Shown here in pieces: positions 17,273 to 25,699 of a stretch of 47,170 nt of DNA (the stretch's first letter is position 1; each line of letters begins with the position of its first letter). The position numbers were made by a program, and so were the translations under genes. The stretch is from contig CACXES010000051.1 in assembly GCA_902766745.1 (NCBI GenBank), positions 1-47,170 of the forward strand. The letters run 5' to 3'. The notes beneath the pieces were generated by a model, which had not been told where the DNA came from, ran no database searches, and worked only from the letters and a program-made list of their open reading frames with translations. The DNA comes from an uncultured Ruminococcus sp. GTDB lineage: Bacteria > Bacillota > Clostridia > Monoglobales > Monoglobaceae.

Positions 17273-18091
17273 ATGAATATATCCGCATATGAAAAACATA
17301 AATTCACCGATCCGGACTTGCCTATCTTCTTTCATCTCAACACGTTAACCGACAAATCAAGCTTCTGGATTCACTGGCATGAAAACCCTGAATTTCTGTT
17401 TTTTGTAAACGGGAATGGGTTTGTCAAAATTGACGATACCCTTGTCTCGACCGAAAAAAACAATCTTATTACCGTAAACTCCAACCGAATGCACAAAATT
17501 TTCACTCAAGGGTCGGAAATACAGTATTACTGCCTTATTATCGACAAGGGCTTTTGCGAACAGTTCGGATTTAACATTGGCGATAGCTGTATCCGTGAAA
17601 AAATTTCTGATCCGGTGCTTTTTATGTATCTTGAACGAATAATTGCCGAAAGGGACGAAAAAAAACCTTTTTATAAGGCGGCGATTATGGGCGAAGTCAT
17701 AAATATACTCCTGTACCTGTTCAGAAATTACATCGATGAGGATGCGGAAAAAAATGTGTCGGGAAAGCATATTGAGGTGGTTAAAAAGTCAATTACATAT
17801 ATGAAAAAGCATTGCCGGGAAAAAATTTCGGTATCCGATATTGCGGATTGTATCGGGTACAGTAAATATTATTTCTGCCGTGTCTTTAAGCAGGCGACCG
17901 GCTTCACCGTAAACGAATATCTCAATAGTCTCAAAGTCGAACAGGCATACACATATCTGAAGAAAGATGGTCTGTCCATAAGCGAAGCGGCCGTAAAATG
18001 CGGCTTTTCCGACCCATCCTACTTTACCAAAATCTTTAAAAAGTATATGCACACTCTACCGTCACAGGTGCATGATGAGGAGCATAAATAA
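17273..18091 (+). CDS. AraC-family regulator, probable activator of the adjacent cassette
   Basis: The protein has about 272 residues. The N-terminal cupin-like part has WIHWHENPEFLFFVNGNG near residue 30 and the C-terminal double HTH runs from ISVSDIADCIGYSKYYFCR to FSDPSYFTKIFKKYM, with the family sequence intact. I chose ATG 17273 because GGAGGG lies directly upstream; the longer frame begins at the TTG overlapping that ribosome site. It is divergent from the three-gene cassette over 129 AT-rich bases, so it probably senses the cassette's sugar. A strong terminator follows. Confidence 0.9.
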   Translation: MNISAYEKHKFTDPDLPIFFHLNTLTDKSSFWIHWHENPEFLFFVNGNGFVKIDDTLVSTEKNNLITVNSNRMHKIFTQGSEIQYYCLIIDKGFCEQFGFNIGDSCIREKISDPVLFMYLERIIAERDEKKPFYKAAIMGEVINILLYLFRNYIDEDAEKNVSGKHIEVVKKSITYMKKHCREKISVSDIADCIGYSKYYFCRVFKQATGFTVNEYLNSLKVEQAYTYLKKDGLSISEAAVKCGFSDPSYFTKIFKKYMHTLPSQVHDEEHK

Positions 18092-18118
18092 AAATATCAG
18101 AGGGAAAATTTTACACAA

Positions 18119-18165
18119 AAAAATGCTGTATACGGGCGGCGATGCCGCACATATACAGCATTTTT
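18119..18165. terminator. Strong bidirectional terminator
   Basis: AAAAATGCTGTATA (18119-18132) is perfectly complementary to 18152-18165, with an inner GCGGC/GCCGC pairing. It has A and T runs at both sides and lies between the AraC gene and the convergent coiled-coil gene. Confidence 0.88.
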
Positions 18166-18229
18166 GTTTTTGATTTGTTTTATTGCCTGTGCATAAGCGG
18201 AATCCCTGCGACACTTGCGGCATCGAAAG

Positions 18230-18736
18230 CTATTCTTCGACGGCTTCGGCTTCGGGAATGCCGGGTACGCCGTTGTTGCTGCGAAGCTCCGAGCGGTTGC
18301 TGCGTACTATGGAAATGCACTGCTCCAGCTCCTTCATGGAAGATACGCTTACCTTTTCAACCGTTTCGAGAAGGTCATCGGCATAGTTATATGCGGAATC
18401 ACGTATCGCCTGAGCCTCTGCCTGAGCCTTTTCGATAATCTGATGTGCCTGCTCCATTGCCTGCTGAGTTATCTCATGCTCGTTTATCATGGAGATACCC
18501 TTTTCGTTGGCGGCCTTAATAATATCATCGGCCTCGGTCTGAGCCTCCTGAAGGATACGCTGTCTTTCGTTTTTGATCCACTTTGCCTGCTTTAAATCGT
18601 CAGGCAGCTTAAGCTTAAGCTCCTGAACGAGGTCCATAAGCTCGTCCCTCTCCAAAATACAACGTCCCGAAAAGGGAACATTTGCGCCCTGAGATATAAC
18701 ATCTTCCAATTCATCCAATAATTCTAATCCATCCAT
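18230..18736 (-). CDS. DivIVA/ATPase-like coiled-coil protein
   Basis: This 168-residue acidic protein is almost wholly helical, with long heptad patterns from about residue 60 to 150 (for example RQRILQEAQTEADDIIKAAN and AHQIIEKAQAEAQAIRDSA). The N-terminus is LLDELEDVISQGANVPFSG. Proteins of this kind are often found beside coaD and rsmD in Clostridia and are usually labelled hypothetical or ATPase. There is no P-loop here. A structural role at the membrane or septum is possible but unproved. GGAGGA precedes ATG. It lies 85 bases downstream of coaD. Confidence 0.75.
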   Translation of the reverse strand: MDGLELLDELEDVISQGANVPFSGRCILERDELMDLVQELKLKLPDDLKQAKWIKNERQRILQEAQTEADDIIKAANEKGISMINEHEITQQAMEQAHQIIEKAQAEAQAIRDSAYNYADDLLETVEKVSVSSMKELEQCISIVRSNRSELRSNNGVPGIPEAEAVEE

Positions 18737-18821
18737 TATTGCATCCTCCTATAAATTTATATCATAAATCAAGTTTAATCGCCGTGTTCGGCGAAGCAAT
18801 GCTGTGCGCCGACAAGCAATG

Positions 18822-19307
18822 CTATTCTGCCATGCGGCAGCGCTTGCCGACAATCGGTATAAGCTCGTCGGGGACAAGCCCTTTGAGCGAGCCGCCATAT
18901 CTCGCAATCTCCTTTACAACACTGGAGCTTAAAAACATATATTCCTGACCGGTATGCAGAAAAAGCGTTTCAAGCTCGGGATAAAGTGCCTTATTTGTAA
19001 GCGCCATCTGAAATTCGTATTCAAAGTCAGAGACGGCACGGATACCCTTGATAACCACCTTGGCGTCAATCTCACGCATGAAGTCCACCAAAAGTCCCGA
19101 AAATGACCGAACCTCAACGTTCGGATAAGCGGAAACGGCAGATTGTAAAAGCTCAATCCTCTCCTCTACCGTGAAGGTCGGAGATTTGGACATATTTGTT
19201 AATACTCCGACAATCAGCTTGTCAAAAAGCTTTGACGAGCGGTTTATTATATCCAGGTGTCCGTTTGTACACGGATCAAAGCTTCCCGGGTAAACGGCAA
19301 CGCTCAT
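18822..19307 (-). CDS. coaD: Phosphopantetheine adenylyltransferase
   Basis: It makes dephospho-CoA from ATP and 4'-phosphopantetheine, the penultimate step of CoA synthesis, in the cytosol. The 161-residue length is standard. [16 protein letters not shown] carries the T/HxGH nucleotidyltransferase motif near residue 15-18, and [14 protein letters not shown] near 128 is the second ATP motif (ISSTxVR-like, here SSSVVKE). Its start overlaps the rsmD stop by four bases (ATGA), so the pair is translationally coupled, the usual bacterial arrangement. Confidence 0.95.
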   Translation of the reverse strand: MSVAVYPGSFDPCTNGHLDIINRSSKLFDKLIVGVLTNMSKSPTFTVEERIELLQSAVSAYPNVEVRSFSGLLVDFMREIDAKVVIKGIRAVSDFEYEFQMALTNKALYPELETLFLHTGQEYMFLSSSVVKEIARYGGSLKGLVPDELIPIVGKRCRMAE

Positions 19308-19852
19308 CCAATATCACCTCTTGTCAGTACGGTTATGACAACCTTTCCGTAGACGGCTTGTCTGACAGTCTTAAAATCCGGGAGCTGCGGCTCTTCGCCA
19401 CCCTTCTCCGTTTCAACAACTATAATACCGTCACGGCTTAAAAGTCCCCTTTGGGACACTTTAAAAAGAGACGGCGAGATCAAGCCCTTATTGTACGGCG
19501 GATCCATAAAAATAATGTCAAACTCAGGTGCGGCGCTGTCGAGATATGAAAGAGCGTCGGAGGCGACAACCTCTGCCGAATCGTCAAATCCCGCAAGCGA
19601 AATATTGTGCCTGACCAGTGACAATGCTTTTCTGTCTCGTTCAACAAAAACGCACATATCGGAGCGGCGGCTCAGAGCCTCAAGCCCCATTGCGGCGCTC
19701 CCGGCATATAAATCCAGGACGCGGCGTGCAGGAAGATGCGTCTGTATAATGTTGAAAACAGCTTCCTTGACCCTGTCGGTGGTGGGACGTGTGTCCATAC
19801 CATCGGGGGCCTTAAGCCTCAAACCTTTTCGGACACCGGCAATAATTCGCAA
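19304..19852 (-). CDS. rsmD: 16S rRNA (guanine-966-N2) methyltransferase
   Basis: It methylates G966 of 16S rRNA using S-adenosylmethionine. The 182-residue protein has [11 protein letters not shown] near residue 8, the SAM-binding region [18 protein letters not shown] near 40 and the catalytic DPPY in [12 protein letters not shown] near 115. The start is TTG at 19852, with GGGAGGA six bases upstream and no better ATG. It overlaps coaD by four bases. Confidence 0.93.
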   Translation of the reverse strand: MRIIAGVRKGLRLKAPDGMDTRPTTDRVKEAVFNIIQTHLPARRVLDLYAGSAAMGLEALSRRSDMCVFVERDRKALSLVRHNISLAGFDDSAEVVASDALSYLDSAAPEFDIIFMDPPYNKGLISPSLFKVSQRGLLSRDGIIVVETEKGGEEPQLPDFKTVRQAVYGKVVITVLTRGDIG

Positions 19853-19990
19853 AGAAAATCCTCCCGTATATACTTATACTACTCTAATATTTATATCCTA
19901 AAACGAGAGATTTGTCAAGACATTTTTTGTACTTATTCTTATAAAATTATAAATAAATTTTTAAAACAGAAAAATGTGAAAGATGTACAT

Positions 19991-20186
19991 AAAAAAATAA
20001 ACCCCCACCATGCCGTATACGATCTAAGGTAAAAACCTGGAAACCAGGTGGGAAAACGCCCGCAGACTTTACAAGTCCACTGGATGTCAAAGACATGAGG
20101 CATGTGCGCCGCCTGCGGAGACAAAACCCCGTATAAAAATTGTTGGTTTTACATTATAACCGTACCTACGAACACTGCAGGGATGT
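19991..20186 (-). ncRNA. ssrS: Probable 6S RNA
   Basis: On the minus strand the roughly 195-base segment begins ATCCCTGCAGTGTTCGTAGG and ends near GTATACGGCATGGTGGGGG followed by TTTATTTTTTT. The two ends pair as a long interrupted helix with several G-U pairs, as in the closing stem of 6S RNA. Inside are GGCGGCGCACATGCC, a TGTCTTTGACA hairpin, GGACTTGTAAAGTC and ACCTGGTTTCCAGGT, giving a rod of stacked hairpins with a central bubble. That shape, length and terminal U run match 6S RNA, which binds the housekeeping RNA polymerase in stationary phase. No protein frame is plausible. The call is from fold and remembered consensus, not from a search. Confidence 0.7.
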
Positions 20187-20273
20187 TTATTAAGTTTGTG
20201 ATATATATTCTATCACATTTCGTTCTAAATTACAATAGAAAATTAAAAATTTTTTTAAAAAATTTTTCCGCAG

Positions 20274-20447
20274 CTATTCTTCGGTCTTTATATTATCGAG
20301 GGCATACTGACAGCACTGCAGAACAAGCAGGTTAAACGATATATCATTTTCCGCCGCAATCGTGTTAAGACGGTCAAACAAGCCTTCCGTAAATCGTATT
20401 GTTCTTGCGACGTTCGCATTTTTAAATTTGTTTTCAACTTCAAACAT
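20274..20447 (-). CDS. Small ribbon-helix-helix protein, 57 residues
   Basis: ATG 20447 (starting MFEVENKFKNANVARTIRF) has GAAGGTG upstream; the longer frame to 20513 adds a hydrophobic stretch without a ribosome site. ARTIRFTEGLFDRLNTIAAE followed by ISFNLLVLQCCQYALDN is the RHH pattern: a strand binding DNA, then two helices. Dimers of such proteins bind short palindromes. It is divergent from the Cys-rich gene at 20557, and an 11-bp palindrome (20501-20528) lies between, so autoregulation plus control of the neighbour is likely. It resembles the 57-residue protein at 4157-4330 in length and in the SFN motif. Confidence 0.78.
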   Translation of the reverse strand: MFEVENKFKNANVARTIRFTEGLFDRLNTIAAENDISFNLLVLQCCQYALDNIKTEE

Positions 20448-20469
20448 ATAATCACCTTCGGTTATGATA

Positions 20470-20498
20470 TTGACATAATTATAATTTATATGTATAAT
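20470..20498 (+). promoter_or_regulatory. Consensus sigma-A promoter of the Cys-rich gene
   Basis: TTGACA (20470-20475) and TATAAT (20493-20498) are separated by 17 bases, a perfect consensus, so the gene should be strongly transcribed unless repressed. The predicted start is near 20505, inside the palindrome that follows. Confidence 0.88.
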
Positions 20499-20500
20499 TA

Positions 20501-20528
20501 AAAATATAACCAAAAACGGTTATATTTT
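20501..20528. promoter_or_regulatory. Palindromic operator between RHH and Cys-rich genes
   Basis: AAAATATAACC (20501-20511) is perfectly inverted at 20518-20528 around six bases. It covers the predicted transcription start of the Cys-rich gene and the upstream side of the RHH gene. Its place fits a repressor site for the adjacent RHH protein. It could instead be an RNA hairpin in the leader. Confidence 0.7.
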
Positions 20529-20556
20529 GTCGAAATAATACGGAGGAATAAGACTT

Positions 20557-20847
20557 ATGCACAGAATATATATACAAATAAAGATATTTATTTACACAGC
20601 TATAAAACGAATAACAAAGAGAAGAATGATTATCGATGTTACCGGTGTTTTACTGAATCCCGGAAATAACGGCAGAGATTGTTGCGGAAACGGAGAACAC
20701 TTTAATCGGAAAGGCAAGCTAATAGAATCATGCTGCGATGAGTGCGATTATATGATATGTTGTTATGATGAGTATAATATAGATAAATGTAAGGATTGTC
20801 GAGACAAAGCTTGTCCGAGAGCAGGAAAAACTAATGTATGTAGATAA
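20557..20847 (+). CDS. Small cysteine-rich protein (11 Cys in 96 residues), unknown function
   Basis: CGGAGGAA lies upstream of ATG 20557 and a perfect promoter lies further up. The N-terminal 24 residues are basic and partly hydrophobic (IYIQIKIFIYTAIKRI). The rest is Cys-rich: CC near residue 42, CCxxC near 58-62, CC near 67, CxxC near 77 and single Cys near 85 and the end. Spacing is metal-site-like, so zinc or an iron-sulfur centre could be held. No export signal is clear, as the hydrophobic part is short and very charged. No enzyme motif is recognised. It sits just before the ctsR operon. Confidence 0.72.
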   Translation: MHRIYIQIKIFIYTAIKRITKRRMIIDVTGVLLNPGNNGRDCCGNGEHFNRKGKLIESCCDECDYMICCYDEYNIDKCKDCRDKACPRAGKTNVCR

Positions 20848-20906
20848 ACGATATAATTAATTACTGTATAGGATATAATTTTTTAAAAAAATTTTTCAAA
20901 AACCCC

Positions 20907-20934
20907 TTGACATTTTAAAAATACGTGCTATAAT
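20907..20934 (+). promoter_or_regulatory. Sigma-A promoter of the ctsR operon
   Basis: TTGACA (20907-20912) and TATAAT (20929-20934) are 16 bases apart. The CtsR heptads begin at 20937, so repressor bound there would block initiation. Confidence 0.88.
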
Positions 20935-20936
20935 AT

Positions 20937-20966
20937 AGTCAAAAGTCAAAGAAAGTCAAAGTCAAA
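20937..20966 (+). promoter_or_regulatory. CtsR operator (tandem heptads)
   Basis: AGTCAAA occurs at 20937-20943, 20944-20950 and 20954-20960, followed by GTCAAA at 20961. The pair 20944-20960 is AGTCAAA-GAA-AGTCAAA, an exact match to the known CtsR box (RGTCAAA, three bases, RGTCAAA). A looser GGTCAAA lies at 20988-20994. The operon is therefore autoregulated and heat-inducible. Confidence 0.93.
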
Positions 20967-21025
20967 AACGGAATTGACACAGACGAAGGTCAAAAAACAA
21001 AAAGTAAACGGAAGGTGATTGTCGC

Positions 21026-21475
21026 ATGAAACTCAGTAATCTTATAGAGGATTTTATTAAGGAGATGATTTCGGAGGATAAAAGCGGCGAGGTGGAGCTT
21101 AAGAGGAATGAGCTGGCGGACAGGTTCGGCTGCGTTCCGTCGCAGATCAACTATGTTATATCGACAAGGTTCTCGCCGGAGAGAGGCTATATTGTGGAAA
21201 GCCGACGCGGCGGCGGAGGCTATATCCGAATTACGCGGGTTGTTCCGAAGGGCGGAAATATGACGATGCATGCAGTGAATTCAATAGGCAAGTATTTATC
21301 CTATACGGATTCGCTTGCGATTATAAGAAATTGTTTTGACTATGACTTAATTACCGAAAACGAGGCAAAGCTTATGATGGCGGCAATGTCGGAAAAATCG
21401 ATTCCGCTGAAGCAGCCGGAGCAGGACTTTGTCAGAGCAGGACTTTTGAAAAATATGTTGGTAACCTTAGCATAA
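21026..21475 (+). CDS. ctsR: CtsR, repressor of class III heat-shock genes
   Basis: This 149-residue dimeric repressor has an N-terminal winged helix-turn-helix: LADRFGCVPSQINYVISTRF near residue 32, and the glycine-rich wing SRRGGGGYIRI near 62. The C-terminal half is the dimerisation and McsB-contact domain. At high temperature, or when McsB is active, it leaves its operator. GGAAGGTG precedes ATG. It is the first gene of ctsR-mcsA-mcsB-clpC, the canonical Firmicutes order, with an operator directly upstream. Confidence 0.95.
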   Translation: MKLSNLIEDFIKEMISEDKSGEVELKRNELADRFGCVPSQINYVISTRFSPERGYIVESRRGGGGYIRITRVVPKGGNMTMHAVNSIGKYLSYTDSLAIIRNCFDYDLITENEAKLMMAAMSEKSIPLKQPEQDFVRAGLLKNMLVTLA

Positions 21476-21490
21476 AGGAGAGTGGATATA

Positions 21491-22015
21491 ATGAAATGTC
21501 AAAAATGCGGAAAAAGAGAAGCAACAACACATATGACAAAGATTATAAACGGTTATAAAGAGGAGATGCACTTGTGCTCGGAATGTGCAGCAGAGTCTGC
21601 CGAATACAAGAGTATGAAGTCGGATATGAATGTGGGGATAGGTGACTTCCTTCTCGGGATTATCGGCGGAAACAAAAATAAGCAGGCGGCAGGACTGTCG
21701 GAGCATAACGGTGATGTATGTCCGACCTGCCATATGACATATGCGGACTTTTTAAACACGGGAAAGCTCGGCTGCGGTGACTGCTATAGTGCGTTTGAAA
21801 GCAGGCTGATGCGCCCGATACGGCAGATACACGGCACCTGTGAGCATGTGGGCAAGGTGCCTGCCCGCGGCGGCGGAGAGGTTGTTCTGGGCAAGAAAAT
21901 CTCAAAGCTTGAGGAACAGCTTAACGCTGCGGTTTTAAAGCAGGATTTTGAAACGGCGGCAAAGCTGAGAGACGAGATTAAGGACTTAAAGTCCAAGGGC
22001 GAGAAGGGGGAGTAA
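21491..22015 (+). CDS. mcsA: McsA, zinc-binding activator of the McsB arginine kinase
   Basis: The protein has about 174 residues. Four CxxC pairs, CQKC, CSEC, CPTC and CGDC, form two zinc ribbons. A C-terminal UVR motif (QDFETAAKLRDEIKDL) contacts ClpC or McsB. It stimulates McsB, which tags proteins with phosphoarginine. I chose ATG 21491, ten bases after AAGGAG; a GTG at 21482 lies on that site. The gene starts 15 bases after ctsR and is followed after three bases by mcsB. Confidence 0.93.
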   Translation: MKCQKCGKREATTHMTKIINGYKEEMHLCSECAAESAEYKSMKSDMNVGIGDFLLGIIGGNKNKQAAGLSEHNGDVCPTCHMTYADFLNTGKLGCGDCYSAFESRLMRPIRQIHGTCEHVGKVPARGGGEVVLGKKISKLEEQLNAAVLKQDFETAAKLRDEIKDLKSKGEKGE

Positions 22016-22018
22016 ATT

Positions 22019-23032
22019 ATGTGGTATACTGAATGCGGAAACGAATGTGACGTAGTATTGTCAAGTCGGATACGTCTGGCACGGAATCTGAAGGGCATAC
22101 CATTTCCCGCAAGGGAGAGCGAAGAGGAGCAGAATAAGGTAATCGACCTGTGCCGCAAGGCGGTTGAGGACAGCGAGATAAAGCTGAGCTATATTGATAT
22201 GAATGCGATGAAGGATTATGAAAAACAGGCAATCGCCGAATGTCATATCATAAGTCCCCAGATGATGGATGACAGCATCCGCCGAGGAGTATTGCTCAGT
22301 GATGACAACTCGGTCAGCATTTTGGTCAACGAGGAGGATCACCTTCGCATACAGTGCATGGCACCGGGGTTTAACACAGAGCAGTGCATGAGAGAGGCGA
22401 ACCGTATTGACGACATAATCGAAAGCCATGCGGATTATGCCTTTGACAGCCGCTTCGGATATCTGACCTGCTGCCCCACAAATATGGGTACAGGTATGAG
22501 GGCATCGGTCATGGTTCATCTTCCGGCACTCACCATGAGCGGCAACATCAACAGTATTATCGATTCGCTGAGTCAGCTGGGCATGACGGTTCGCGGAATC
22601 TTCGGCGAGGGCTCAAAGGCGAGCGGAAATATATATCAGATTTCCAATCAGACGACCCTCGGCGATACGGAGGAGAATATCCTCGAGAGGTTCGAACAGG
22701 TGGTAACCGAGGTTATCGACAAGGAGAGAGAGCTTCGGAGACGGATGTACACCTCTGATAAATATAAGCTTGAGGACAGGCTGATGAGATCCTTCGGAAC
22801 CTTGACGAATGCAGTTATAATCTCCTCGTCCGAGGCGATGAACAGACTTTCGGATGTAAGGTTTGCCGTGGAACTGGGTATAATTTCAAATATAGGTTAT
22901 TCACAGCTCAACGAGGCGATGTATGAGGTTCTGCCGGCGAATATAATTAAAAAGTACAACACGGCAGATGCAGGCGAGAGAGATCTGAAGCGTGCGGAGG
23001 TTGTGCGCGAGGTTCTTCTCGGAAAGAAATAA
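22019..23032 (+). CDS. mcsB: McsB, protein-arginine kinase
   Basis: This 337-residue ATP:guanido phosphotransferase phosphorylates arginines of aggregated proteins and of CtsR, marking them for ClpCP. Family motifs are SSRIRLARN near residue 16, VNEEDHLRIQ near 102 and CPTNMGTGMRASVM near 150, which includes the catalytic Cys-Pro-Thr-Asn element. The length is slightly below that of Bacillus McsB. GAAGGGGG just before ATG forms its ribosome site. Confidence 0.95.
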   Translation: MWYTECGNECDVVLSSRIRLARNLKGIPFPARESEEEQNKVIDLCRKAVEDSEIKLSYIDMNAMKDYEKQAIAECHIISPQMMDDSIRRGVLLSDDNSVSILVNEEDHLRIQCMAPGFNTEQCMREANRIDDIIESHADYAFDSRFGYLTCCPTNMGTGMRASVMVHLPALTMSGNINSIIDSLSQLGMTVRGIFGEGSKASGNIYQISNQTTLGDTEENILERFEQVVTEVIDKERELRRRMYTSDKYKLEDRLMRSFGTLTNAVIISSSEAMNRLSDVRFAVELGIISNIGYSQLNEAMYEVLPANIIKKYNTADAGERDLKRAEVVREVLLGKK

Positions 23033-23098
23033 CATATCGGCTGTGCGGAGTTCGCGAGTACAGCCTTGAGAATATGCGAACAGAAGGGTATGAGCTTT

Positions 23099-25597
23099 AT
23101 GTTTGAAGACAGACTTACTGAAAAAGCAAAGGAAGCATTGAATTATGCGGCAGAGGCCGCTTTGGAAATGGGTCAAAATTATGTCGGCACAGAGCATCTT
23201 TTGGTCGGACTTATCCGCGAGAGTGACGGTGTCGCAGGCAAAATATTGGAAGCCAACGAAATAAGCGACGAGCAGGTAATTGAGAAAATAAATGCCTTAA
23301 TCGGCACGGGCGAGCCGATATCGGGAATTACCCCGGAGGCTACGCCGCGCACAAAGAGAGTTATTCAGAACAGCTATGTTGAGGCAAGGCGTATGGGACA
23401 CAGCTATGTGGGAACAGAGCATTTGTTAATTGCCGTGCTTCGTGAATCGGAGAGTATTGCGGTCAAAATTCTGCTTGAGTTGGGCATTTCTCCGCAAAAG
23501 CTCTATAACGAGATTTTGGGTTTGCTCAGTGACGGCGGAGCCGGGACGGAGGCAGGCGATGCGCCGGGCGGTGCTCACCACGGAAAGGGCGGAAAGTCAA
23601 ATACCCCGACCCTGATGAAATTCGGCAGAGATTTGACGAAGATGGCGAGCGAGGATAAGCTTGACCCGGTTATCGGCCGTGACACTGCGATAGAGCGAGT
23701 GGTTCAGATTTTGAGCCGAAGAACCAAAAATAACCCCTGTCTTATAGGTGAGCCGGGTGTCGGCAAAACCGCAGTGGCAGAGGGGCTTGCGCAGAAGATT
23801 GTCTCCGGTCAGGTGCCGGAAATACTGAAGGACAAAAAGGTAATTGCCCTCGATATGTCGTCAATGATTGCCGGCGCAAAGTACAGAGGAGAGTTTGAAG
23901 AAAGACTCAAAACCGCCATGGAGGAAATCCGCAAGGCGGGCAATATTATCCTGTTTATCGATGAGCTTCATACTATAATAGGTGCAGGCGCTGCGGAGGG
24001 CGCAATTGATGCGGCAAATATCCTAAAGCCTGCCCTTGCCAGAGGCGAGATACAGGTGATAGGTGCGACAACCCTCGAGGAATATCGAAAGTATGTGGAG
24101 AAGGATGCCGCACTGGAGAGGAGGTTCCAGCCGATTACGCTCAGCGAGCCGACGGCAGAGGAGAGTATACAGATATTAAAGGGAATCCGCGATAAGTACG
24201 AGGCGCACCACCGTGTAAAGATTACCGATAAGGCGATAGAAGCGGCAGTGAATATGTCGATTCGCTACATTTCGGACAGATTCCTGCCCGATAAGGCAAT
24301 AGACTTGGTCGATGAGGCTGCGTCAAAGATACGTATCAAGAGCTTGACTGCGCCGCCCGATGTGAAGGAGCTTGAGGACAAGATTGCTTCTCTGAAGAAG
24401 GAGAAGGAGGCGGCAATTACCATTCAGGATTACGAGAAGGCGGCAAAGCTCAGGGATGAGGAAAAAGCGTTGACGGAAAAGCTGAATGAGAATAAGGAGA
24501 ACTGGTCAAAGAGCAACAGCACTGCGGAGCTGACAGTCACCGAGAAGGAGATTGCGGAGATAATATCCATGTGGACGGGGATTCCGGTCAGATCCATAGA
24601 GGAGACAGAAAGTGAGAGATTGCTCAAGCTGGAGGAAATTCTGCACGAGAGAGTTGTAGGACAGGACGAGGCAGTGTCGGCTGTCGCAAAGGCAATACGC
24701 CGCGGCAGAGTCGGACTTAAGGACCCGAAGCGGCCGATAGGCTCGTTCATATTCTTAGGCCCTACGGGCGTAGGTAAAACCGAGCTTTCAAAGGCTCTGG
24801 CAGAGGCGATGTTCGGCGATGAGGACGCCATGATAAGGATTGATATGTCGGAGTACATGGAAAAGCATACAGTGTCACGCTTGGTCGGTTCGCCTCCGGG
24901 ATATGTGGGCTATGACGAGGGCGGTCAGTTGACCGAAAAGGTTCGCCGCAAGCCATATTCCGTCATTCTTTTCGATGAGATTGAAAAGGCGCATCCTGAT
25001 GTGTTCAACATTCTTCTGCAAATCCTCGAGGACGGCATATTAACCGATTCTCAGGGCAGACGGGTAGATTTCAGGAACACGGTTATCATTATGACCTCAA
25101 ACCTCGGTGCAAGACAGATAACCGAGCACAAGAGCCTCGGCTTCTCGGCAGGGGTTGAAAATGCGGAACGGGATTACTCGGATATAAAATCCGATGTAAT
25201 GAGCGAGGTTAAGCGTGCGTTCCGTCCGGAATTCCTCAACAGACTTGACGAGATTATCGTTTTCCGTCAGCTCGGAACAGAGGAGATAAAGAGCATTGCG
25301 GTCAAGATGCTGAAGCAGCTCAAGGGACGTCTTGCCGATAACAAGATTGAGGCGGAATTTGACGACAGCGCAGTCGCAAAAATTGCCGCAGAGGGCTTTG
25401 ACCCGGTATACGGCGCAAGACCGCTGAGACGTGAAATTCAGTCAGGTATCGAGGATATGATTGCGGAAAAAATGCTTGAGGGTAAGATTTCCGAGGGCGA
25501 CAGCATAAGAATTACCGTAAAGGAAGATAAATTTGATGTCGAGCCGAAGGAAAAACAGACTGCCGATACACACTCCGGCGAGACCGCCGTGGAGTGA
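23099..25597 (+). CDS. clpC: ClpC, AAA+ unfoldase of the Clp protease
   Basis: This protein of about 832 residues forms hexameric rings and unfolds phosphoarginine-tagged substrates for ClpP. In order it has two N-terminal Clp repeats, the first AAA+ module with GEPGVGKT (about 218), a middle domain with a UVR motif ([15 protein letters not shown]), and the second AAA+ module with GPTGVGKT (about 554). I chose ATG 23099 ([12 protein letters not shown]) because it matches the family start and has AGAAGGG ten bases upstream; an in-frame ATG at 23090 sits too close. A strong terminator follows. Confidence 0.95.
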   Translation: MFEDRLTEKAKEALNYAAEAALEMGQNYVGTEHLLVGLIRESDGVAGKILEANEISDEQVIEKINALIGTGEPISGITPEATPRTKRVIQNSYVEARRMGHSYVGTEHLLIAVLRESESIAVKILLELGISPQKLYNEILGLLSDGGAGTEAGDAPGGAHHGKGGKSNTPTLMKFGRDLTKMASEDKLDPVIGRDTAIERVVQILSRRTKNNPCLIGEPGVGKTAVAEGLAQKIVSGQVPEILKDKKVIALDMSSMIAGAKYRGEFEERLKTAMEEIRKAGNIILFIDELHTIIGAGAAEGAIDAANILKPALARGEIQVIGATTLEEYRKYVEKDAALERRFQPITLSEPTAEESIQILKGIRDKYEAHHRVKITDKAIEAAVNMSIRYISDRFLPDKAIDLVDEAASKIRIKSLTAPPDVKELEDKIASLKKEKEAAITIQDYEKAAKLRDEEKALTEKLNENKENWSKSNSTAELTVTEKEIAEIISMWTGIPVRSIEETESERLLKLEEILHERVVGQDEAVSAVAKAIRRGRVGLKDPKRPIGSFIFLGPTGVGKTELSKALAEAMFGDEDAMIRIDMSEYMEKHTVSRLVGSPPGYVGYDEGGQLTEKVRRKPYSVILFDEIEKAHPDVFNILLQILEDGILTDSQGRRVDFRNTVIIMTSNLGARQITEHKSLGFSAGVENAERDYSDIKSDVMSEVKRAFRPEFLNRLDEIIVFRQLGTEEIKSIAVKMLKQLKGRLADNKIEAEFDDSAVAKIAAEGFDPVYGARPLRREIQSGIEDMIAEKMLEGKISEGDSIRITVKEDKFDVEPKEKQTADTHSGETAVE

Positions 25598-25613
25598 ACG
25601 GATGAAAATAATA

Positions 25614-25653
25614 AAAATGCAGGGATTGGCTGAAATGCCAAACCCTGCATTTT
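25614..25653 (+). terminator. Terminator of the ctsR operon
   Basis: AAAATGCAGGG (25614-25624) pairs with CCCTGCATTTT (25643-25653) and the inner TTGGC pairs with GCCAA. It has flanking A and T tracts and may also serve the minus strand. Confidence 0.87.
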
Positions 25654-25699
25654 ACTTTTATAATTTTATATATATTAGGCAATAAATTAAGCGATGCAG

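Noticed and set aside
19939-20124. 61-codon minus-strand frame over the RNA-like hairpins
   Set aside because: It follows the folded segment called as 6S RNA, starts without a ribosome site and has no protein-like pattern.
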